DNA from: Sterolibacterium sp.
GTDB taxonomy: Bacteria; Pseudomonadota; Gammaproteobacteria; Burkholderiales; Rhodocyclaceae
Direction of reading: 5' to 3'
NCBI GenBank assembly: GCA_019105045.1
Contig: JAHRWT010000017.1
Span: 1 to 64,000 of the forward strand
DNA length: 64,000 nucleotides
The position numbers and the translations under genes are program-made. The stretch's first letter is position 1, and every line of letters begins with the position of its first letter. The notes under the pieces are model-generated. The model did not search any database and was not told the DNA's origin. It saw only the letters and a program-made list of their open reading frames with translations. Shown in pieces: positions 57,813 through 64,000 of this stretch.

Positions 57813-58706
57813 TCAAAGCGTGCGCCGCATCAACACATGCGGCGAGCCGGTTTCCATGAAAGGCCGGCCTGTGCTCACGAAACCCAAACCCCGGTAGAAC
57901 GCTGCGGAATCCGCCCGGGCGTGCAGATAGACCTGCGGCAACCCCAACTGACGGGCATTTCCGAGCAATCGACGCAACAGATTGACACCGACCCGCAGTC
58001 CGCGCCAGTTTGGCAAAACGGCAATCCGTCCGATTCGGCCATCCGCCAGCAAGCGCCCGGTGCCAATGGGCTGCCCCGCCGCATCGAGCGCGACCACATG
58101 GTGGCTGACGGCATCCAGCGCATCCCATTCCAGCGCGGCCGCAATGCCTTTTTCCCTGATGAACACCGCCTCGCGCACGGGCCGTGCCGCACTCGCCAGC
58201 GCAGCCCAATCGCCACTGACCAGGCGGTACTCGGCGATATCCACCACGGTGGGCACAGCCACCAGATCAAACAGCTCGATGATGTCGCGATTGCGCATAC
58301 GCACGCAACCGATGGAACCGGGCACCCCCATCGGCGCATCATCCGGACAGCCATGCAGATACACATAGCGACGCATGGTATCCACCGCCCCCAGCCGATT
58401 GCGCCCCGGCTCGCATCCTGACAGCCAAAGGATGCGCGCCAGGATCCAGTCACGCCCCGGTGAGGCAGCAGCCAGCTCAGGCGACCACAATTCCCCCGTC
58501 GGTCGCCGTCGAACAAACACGGTCTGTGCCGCACAACCCTGACCGATCTTGGCGCGAATCACATGCCTGCCGCGTGGCGTGCAATGGCTGCCCGTTTGCT
58601 CACCAGCGCCATTTCTGGCTGTCGATACGGCGTAACGCTTGAGTAACATCCCGGCATGATCAAACAGCTCCAGTGTCTGTGCCGGCAGGCTGACAAAAAT
58701 TTCCAT
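57813..58706 (-). CDS. L,D-transpeptidase (YkuD-like) - GNAT acetyltransferase fusion
   Basis: YkuD motif YVYLHGCPDDAPMGVPGSIGCVRMRNRDIIELFD followed in frame by GNAT core IGRIAVLPNWRGLRVGVNLLRRLL...AFYRGLGFVSTG. Confidence 0.85.
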   Translation of the reverse strand: MEIFVSLPAQTLELFDHAGMLLKRYAVSTARNGAGEQTGSHCTPRGRHVIRAKIGQGCAAQTVFVRRRPTGELWSPELAAASPGRDWILARILWLSGCEPGRNRLGAVDTMRRYVYLHGCPDDAPMGVPGSIGCVRMRNRDIIELFDLVAVPTVVDIAEYRLVSGDWAALASAARPVREAVFIREKGIAAALEWDALDAVSHHVVALDAAGQPIGTGRLLADGRIGRIAVLPNWRGLRVGVNLLRRLLGNARQLGLPQVYLHARADSAAFYRGLGFVSTGRPFMETGSPHVLMRRTL

Positions 58707-58774
58707 AGGTTTAATTCTTAGCTGTACAGAGATTCAGGCCGATGTCGCAGCTTCAAGGCCGGCGCTTCAGACGC

Positions 58775-59368
<594 letters not shown>

Positions 59369-59407
59369 CTAAAAAACATCCTGACCCAACAAACCATCCC
59401 AAATGTA

Positions 59408-59459
59408 TTGACAAGGAAAAAATATTAAGATAGAATAGGGCCGTGACGTGACGTCACGT
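59408..59459 (+). promoter_or_regulatory. Near-consensus sigma70 promoter with a perfect palindrome at the predicted start site
   Basis: TTGACA (59408-59413) - 17 bp - TAGAAT (59431-59436), then ACGTGACGTCACGT perfect 14-bp palindrome at 59446-59459; A-rich tract upstream. Confidence 0.75.
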
Positions 59460-59493
59460 TAAATCAACAACCACTTTAGCTAAGGGGTAAATT

Positions 59494-59598
59494 ATGTCCA
59501 AGTTCATCACCGCACTGACCCTGGTTGCAACCACGCTGATGGTTACCGCCTGTGGTGTTAACGGTACCTATGCCTTCACCATGGCATTTGGCAAGTAA
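59494..59598 (+). CDS. 34-aa small lipoprotein (not in supplied ORF track)
   Basis: MSKFITALTLVATTLMVTACGVNGTYAFTMAFGK*; lipobox VTAC; RBS-like AAGGGG about 7 nt upstream; own promoter and terminator. Confidence 0.75.
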   Translation: MSKFITALTLVATTLMVTACGVNGTYAFTMAFGK

Positions 59599-59630
59599 AC
59601 ACAACGGGACAACGTCCCGTATGTGGTACC

Positions 59631-59664
59631 AAAAAAATGCGGAGCCTCGGCTCCGCATTTTTTT
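59631..59664 (+). terminator. Strong bidirectional-looking intrinsic terminator
   Basis: AAAAAAATGCGGAGCC TC GGCTCCGCATTTTTTT; stem flanked by A7 and T7. Confidence 0.9.
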
Positions 59665-59836
59665 GGCTCATACCCCGTGGTTCAGCCTGAACAACCCTGC
59701 GATAACTGAAGCCTTGGCCAACAGTTTTTCGATGTATCAGCTTGAAAATCTGCCGAGTGATCGCGCACCAGTGGTGCGAACATCAGCGAGCAATCTTGCT
59801 CAGGCTACGCGGCATCGGCTCATCATCAATCAGCGC

Positions 59837-60758
59837 TTAGGATACCGCAGCCAGTCGCGTGGCGAGCAAGTCGACCTGCTCGGAAAACTTCTTCGCATCG
59901 GTCTTCTGCAACTGCGCCAGGTTGTGCAGCTTCCAGCGGATGCCCGGCAGATGTTCGAGGTGCGCGATGTCCAGCAGCGACCACTCCGGCGTGCCAGCAG
60001 CCAACGACAGCAGGAAGCGCCGCTCGTCGTCGTCCAAGCCCTGCTGGATTTCGCGCACCATGCGTTCCCGCGCGGCGAGCAGTGCATCGAGCGGAACATG
60101 CTCGGTCGTCATGCCTTGAAAATTGTGCTCGTAGTCGTACCGGATGTCCCGCAGTGGCGGGAACAGCACCTCATGGATCGGCCGATTGCTGCTGGCCAGG
60201 TAGACCACGAAGGCACGTCGGATGCCGGGCGTGATGCCCTCGTGCGCGAAGAGCTGCATCACGTCGAAGAGATCGCGCGGGTGCTGCCGATCAAGCGCCG
60301 CCACCAGCTTGCCGCCATACACGTCTTCCAGCGACACCACCGGAATCTCCAGATCAGCCATCAGCAGGTCGCGAGCCATCGGCGTCAGCGAAGCGCGGCG
60401 CACCGGCTGCACCGTGCCGCGCATGACGAAGTTGACTTCGACCTTGACCTGAATCGAGCCACGACGCACCAGCAGCTTGGTCTCCCCTGCTGCTGCCGCT
60501 GGTGTGTGCGTCTGGAATCCTCGCTTCTTCAGTCGCTCGGCAGCTTGCCGGACGGCCTCGTTGATGCGAGGCCAACGCCTCGTCACGCGGCAGCGTGTGA
60601 TCGGGAAAGATCAGATCGAGATCAACCGACAGACGCGGCATGTCGCGCACGAACAGATTGATCGCCGTGCCGCCCTTCAGCGCAAAAGTGTCATCCACGA
60701 ACACCAGCGGCGCCACCTGCGTCAGAAGGCGCGCGGTGTCGAGCCAGGTTTGATTCAT
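59837..60758 (-). pseudogene. AbiEii-type nucleotidyltransferase toxin, frameshifted
   Basis: Start MNQTWLDTARLLTQVAPLVFVDDTFALKGGTAINLFVRDMPRLSVDLDLIFPDHTLPRDEALA (60758 on) continues after about 60569 in another frame as RINEAVRQAAERLKKRGFQT...; removing one base restores ALARINEAV. Confidence 0.8.
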
Positions 60759-61492
60759 GGCTTGAGCACCAGCAGGCCGTCGGCCGACCGAGACACCCAG
60801 GACCGCTCGCTGCCCGTCGGCAGCGTGGCCGGATCGAGCTTGGCCGCCCAAGGCAGTGACATCTCGCGGCCGAGTTGCAGACACAGCCGCACGGTCTTGA
60901 CGTTCGTGCAACGTTGCAACAGCTCGCGCAGCACATCCGCGCGCAGGCTGTAAGTGCCTTCGACGAGTTCACGGGCTTCCTGCAAGGGCTGGCGCACGCC
61001 GACTTCGCTCAACAGTTCCAGCAAGGCGCGCTCCGGTGCCGACACCTGCGGCGCCCCGCTGCGCTGCTCGAACGGACCAACGTGCAACAAGGCGGCCGGC
61101 TGCTCGTCGAACAGCCGCTTGCGGTGGTACTCGGCTGGGAATCGTTCGGTGAACCAGTCCGGCAAGCGTGCCGCCTTCCAGCCATACAGATGCAGCATCG
61201 GCTGCTGCGACACGTACTGCCGCATACCGTACCAGTCCAGCGCCGACTTGCCGCCGACGTGCAGGCCGTCGAACCGGCGCTGCAACAGCAGCAGGCTGGG
61301 ATGAAGCGCCGGGGGATCGTTCGGACGGCAAAACACCCCCCGCGCCAAGCGCGTAAGCCAGCCCGCCCGAACGTAGTGAACGGCCAGGTCGGCAGAGATA
61401 CTCAGCGCCGCCAAGTCCTCCGAGGTCAGCGGCGTTCCCGGTGCCAGCCGGGTGTAGAGCGCGTTTAGCTTGCTTGAATTGGTCGTAGCCAT
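60755..61492 (-). CDS. AbiEi-type antitoxin/transcriptional regulator
   Basis: MATTNSSKLNALYTRLAPGTPLTSEDLAALSISADLAVHYVRAGWLTRLARGVFCRP wHTH; ATGA overlap with downstream nucleotidyltransferase. Confidence 0.85.
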   Translation of the reverse strand: MATTNSSKLNALYTRLAPGTPLTSEDLAALSISADLAVHYVRAGWLTRLARGVFCRPNDPPALHPSLLLLQRRFDGLHVGGKSALDWYGMRQYVSQQPMLHLYGWKAARLPDWFTERFPAEYHRKRLFDEQPAALLHVGPFEQRSGAPQVSAPERALLELLSEVGVRQPLQEARELVEGTYSLRADVLRELLQRCTNVKTVRLCLQLGREMSLPWAAKLDPATLPTGSERSWVSRSADGLLVLKP

Positions 61493-61565
61493 GCTACGAC
61501 TTTTACAACTTTCCCAAGTGAAAGTCAATTTAATATGACCCATCCAGTCGTAGTATGGATACGAC
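61482..61565 (-). promoter_or_regulatory. AbiE promoter with two matched inverted repeats
   Basis: GTCGTAGCCATGCTACGAC (61482-61500) and GTCGTAGTATGGATACGAC (61547-61565), both GTCGTA-N7-TACGAC; minus-strand TTGACT (61523-61528) - 17 bp - TAAAAG (61500-61505) between them. Confidence 0.7.
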
Positions 61566-62109
61566 AATAACAGCATATCCAAAATCTCATCCCTTCGGCG
61601 CAGCAGCGCAGAAAGACGGTTGCTTGTCGTCCCCTCTGCCCCGCCTGAATCCCCGATCTGCCGCCATGAACGCCTCCAGCATGTGCGGGATCAACGGTCA
61701 GCAAGCGGTTCTGGAAGACCGGCAGGATGTCCCGGTCGATGATGTACTTGCGCATGGCGCGGGTGCTGTCGGCCAGCCTTACGTTGACCAGCCACGTCTC
61801 CATCGCCGCACCGAAGATCTTGATGGCGACCACCCGGCGTTTCTCACGCTGCTTTTCCAGCGCGGGCGAGACACCTTTGAGAATGGTTTTGCGCGCGTCC
61901 AGCAGCAGTTCGCGCGCCATTGCCAGCGAGATGCCACCAGGGCCATAGCGTCCGAGGGTCAGCGTCTCGCGGCGGCCGTGGAGCCGGTAATCGTAGCGGA
62001 ACGTGATCGTTCCGCCAGGCGATACCGTCACGTACATCCCGTCTCGGTCAGAAGTCTTATAAATCTTTGGCTTAGGTTTGAAATTGCGTAGTGCAACGTC
62101 GGTCAGCAT
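61525..62109 (-). pseudogene. Truncated P4-type tyrosine recombinase (DUF4102 N-terminal region only)
   Basis: MLTDVALRNFKPKPKIYKTSDRDGMYVTVSPGGTITFRYDYRLHGRRETLTLGRYGPGGISLAMARELLLDARKTILKG...; resemblance ends near LLTVDP (about 61690); no catalytic R-H-R-Y domain before the AbiE promoter. Confidence 0.85.
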
Positions 62110-62218
62110 CGAGGTTTCCTCCGGCATGTGACGGATTTACCGTCAGGTTTTACCGTCAGGGACCCCCCTGGAGACCTGCTGATGCCCGGAAAGCCCCATG
62201 AAACAAGCTTTCCCGAGA

Positions 62219-62249
62219 AGGCTTTTACCGTCAAAGACGGTAAAAGCCT
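62219..62249. repeat. Perfect 14-bp inverted repeat, 3-nt loop
   Basis: AGGCTTTTACCGTC AAA GACGGTAAAAGCCT. Confidence 0.9.
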
Positions 62250-62453
62250 GAATAGTGAACGAGAGTGTCTTAATCCGGCCTCGATTTTTACCGTCAGCTC
62301 TACCGTCAACCTTTTCTGTTGGCCGGCGCTAGCTACCGATAGCCGCCGTGACGTATTTTTTTCAATATCAACACGTTACGTTGGTTTCTCGATAGCTGGC
62401 GATAGTCCTCGAAGGACGTAAATTCACTCCCACTCAATTATCAACGAGCAATT

Positions 62454-62550
62454 GAAACCCGCATGAATACTGGGTTCCGCTCGTTTCACCCCTGCTGATA
62501 CCGTCACTGATACCGTCAAAAAATGAACGTTTAGTATTCATGCGGGTTTC
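62454..62550. repeat. Perfect 18-bp inverted repeat, 61-bp spacer
   Basis: GAAACCCGCATGAATACT (62454-62471) and AGTATTCATGCGGGTTTC (62533-62550). Confidence 0.9.
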
Positions 62551-62736
62551 CGGGCGATTGTGGAAAAACAAGCTTTCGCGGACATTCGCCGACGTTCGGA
62601 AAATCGACGAATTATCCATGTCACGAATGTAGCAGACATCCACCTGTTTTGTGACGGTATCGGTGGCAGATTGGCCAGTTCCTGATACCGTCAAATCGCC
62701 CGAGAACCCTTGCGCTGAGTGGTTCTCGGTAATCCC

Positions 62737-63045
62737 CTACCCCTCCCCCACTCGCACGGCGTATCCCGCCTCGCGCTGGCTGCGAATCGCCAGTACAAAA
62801 ACGATGTCCATTTCCGGCACATAACGATAGAGTGCAAGATAACCTCGGGTACGGCGACCAATGACAAGTTCCCGCTTGCCGTTCGCCACCGGACGACCGA
62901 TCAGCGGGTTCTGCTCCAGGACATCTAAAGCGGCGATGATTTCTCCAATGCGCTGGCCAGGATTTTCGATCTGATAGGTTGCCAGGTGGTCAAGGATGCG
63001 GTCGAAGTCCTCCGCAACCTCTGGGGCCAACTCGATCTTGGCCAT
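62737..63045 (-). CDS. RelE/ParE family toxin
   Basis: MAKIELAPEVAEDFDRILDHLATYQIENPGQRIGEIIAALDVLEQNPLIGRPVANGKRELVIGRRTRGYLALYRYVPEMDIVFVLAIRSQREAGY. Confidence 0.88.
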   Translation of the reverse strand: MAKIELAPEVAEDFDRILDHLATYQIENPGQRIGEIIAALDVLEQNPLIGRPVANGKRELVIGRRTRGYLALYRYVPEMDIVFVLAIRSQREAGYAVRVGEG

Positions 63046-63046
63046 T

Positions 63047-63340
63047 TCAGCGTGCGAGTTTTCGGGCTACGGGACGCTTGGCAGATTTTCCGGCGACACG
63101 GGCTTCGAGATACTTGCGCATCTCGGTCCAGGGAATGGTTTTTCCAGAAGAGACGATGTCAGCGTAGCGCTGTTCGGCGACCCCATCAAAATCCGCCCTG
63201 AGTTCTGCCTGCTGGGTCTTTTCGGCAATGGCTTCAAGAATGAAACCATGGGCTGTCGTCCCGGAGCGCTTCGCTGCGGTTGCCACCCGTGCTTTCAGAT
63301 CTTCGGGGAGGCGAATGGTCGTGGTGGTCATAACAGACAC
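63047..63340 (-). CDS. RHH (CopG/ParD-like) antitoxin
   Basis: TTTTIRLPEDLKARVATAAKRSGTTAHGFILEAIAEKTQ; stop is 1 nt upstream of toxin ATG. Confidence 0.85.
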   Translation of the reverse strand: MSVMTTTTIRLPEDLKARVATAAKRSGTTAHGFILEAIAEKTQQAELRADFDGVAEQRYADIVSSGKTIPWTEMRKYLEARVAGKSAKRPVARKLAR

Positions 63341-63366
63341 TCCGATTCAGAGATTGGAGCCTTATG

Positions 63367-63421
63367 GTAGCACTTATGTGCTACAACGGGCAGCCAGATT
63401 TTCTCCGCAATATTTGCGGAG
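63367..63421. promoter_or_regulatory. Two palindromes upstream of the RHH antitoxin
   Basis: GTAGCACTTATGTGCTAC (63367-63384) and CTCCGCAATATTTGCGGAG (63403-63421). Confidence 0.6.
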
Positions 63422-63461
63422 ATTGACAGCACTTATCTCCGCACGGTCACCAAACCTACGC

Positions 63462-63710
63462 TTACTCCCCTTCCCCATCTGGCTTTACGGGCAGGTGAAA
63501 GACCACCTCGATCCCGTGCCGACGGCACACCTCCAGTACCTTGCCGATTTGGGCCGTGGGCTTGCCCTGCTCCACTTTGTTCAGGAATGGCAAGCTGACA
63601 TTGCACAGGCCGGCCATGTCCCGTTGCGTCAGCCCCGTCTCTTTGCGCAATAGGCGAAGAATGGCGCCAATATCGTTGGCCGAGGTAATCGAAATGGTAC
63701 GGGAAGTCAT
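63462..63710 (-). CDS. HipB-like XRE regulator (orphan)
   Basis: IGAILRLLRKETGLTQRDMAGLCNVSLPFLNKVEQGKPTAQIGKVLEVCRRHGIEVVFHLP. Confidence 0.85.
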   Translation of the reverse strand: MTSRTISITSANDIGAILRLLRKETGLTQRDMAGLCNVSLPFLNKVEQGKPTAQIGKVLEVCRRHGIEVVFHLPVKPDGEGE

Positions 63711-63720
63711 GGTCAGATGA

Positions 63721-63784
63721 TGAACGGTCGTTGATTGTCCGCATCAAAGTAACTCGATTCGGATAAATACTCAACGACCGTTGA
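63721..63784 (-). promoter_or_regulatory. XRE promoter bracketed by two operator copies
   Basis: AACGGTCGTTGA (63723-63734) and TCAACGACCGTT(GA) (63771-63784), a perfect 12-bp inverted pair, flanking a minus-strand TTGAGT-17-TACTTT promoter. Confidence 0.6.
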
Positions 63785-64000
63785 TCCAGTTGTCCAGGTC
63801 AGATCTGGCTGATATCCGACAAGTCATGATGCGATCCTGATCCTTCAATGAGTGACAGGGATGCCGAAACAATTGATGCGGGATCTTCGCAATCCCCGAC
63901 TCACTTGAAAGAGATTGGAGTACGCTAGTTGTGGCTACCACTTTGAAGGAAGGATCAATGAACGTTTGCCATCGATCGTCGGTTGCCAATGAGTGGCCGG

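Larger units (their letters stand above)
62138..62693. repeat. attP-like region: nine TACCGTCA octamers (eight direct, one inverted) flanking a guaA-type core
   Basis: TACCGTCA at 62138, 62151, 62226, 62289, 62301, 62499, 62511, 62686; inverted TGACGGTA at 62652; core TCACTCCCACTCAAT 62424-62438. Confidence 0.75.

Noticed and set aside
59764-59778. CGCACCA-G-TGGTGCG palindrome between the small-gene terminator and the AbiE toxin end
   Set aside because: Short, isolated, convergent-gene context with no promoter nearby; too weak to call a regulatory site.
62103-62421. ORFs 62103-62309 (-) and 62128-62421 (+) with repeated TVK-like residues
   Set aside because: The repeated residues are just the TACCGTCA octamers translated; no domain, and overlapping on both strands, so treated as non-coding att-like DNA.
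62138-62693. Possible CRISPR array or plasmid iteron origin from the TACCGTCA repeats
   Set aside because: Units are 8 bp with irregular spacing and both orientations, no equal-length spacers and no cas or rep gene; the guaA-like core and adjacent integrase fit attP better.
63771-63989. 72-aa minus-strand ORF at the right edge
   Set aside because: No recognisable domain, overlaps the XRE operator region and is near the window edge; insufficient support.

Overview
The window is a GC-rich, densely coded betaproteobacterial chromosome segment. About 59 kb is mostly housekeeping: moeA-mobA-moaA, hpt-galU-ligA-zipA-smc, queF, lplT, pcnB-folK-panB-panC-panD, an RND efflux pair, the lepA-lepB-rnc-era-recO-pdxJ-acpS-nagZ block, earP-efp, leuCDB, tatD-holB-tmk-mltG, ygfZ and tadA. 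Embedded in it is a nitric-oxide/DUF2249/NnrS cluster (about 40-46 kb) with NsrR-like operators. The right end (about 59.4-64 kb) is accessory. It holds an unannotated 34-aa lipoprotein gene with its own near-consensus promoter, operator-like palindrome and terminator; an AbiE-type toxin-antitoxin pair whose toxin reading frame is broken; a truncated P4-type integrase; and a ParDE-like module with an orphan XRE regulator. Next to the integrase is a roughly 560-bp non-coding region that reads like an intact phage/ICE attP of the guaA-targeting type: nine TACCGTCA octamers on both sides of a guaA-3'-end-like core. All calls come from reading the sequence and supplied ORFs. No homology search was run, so family names are recognition-based.
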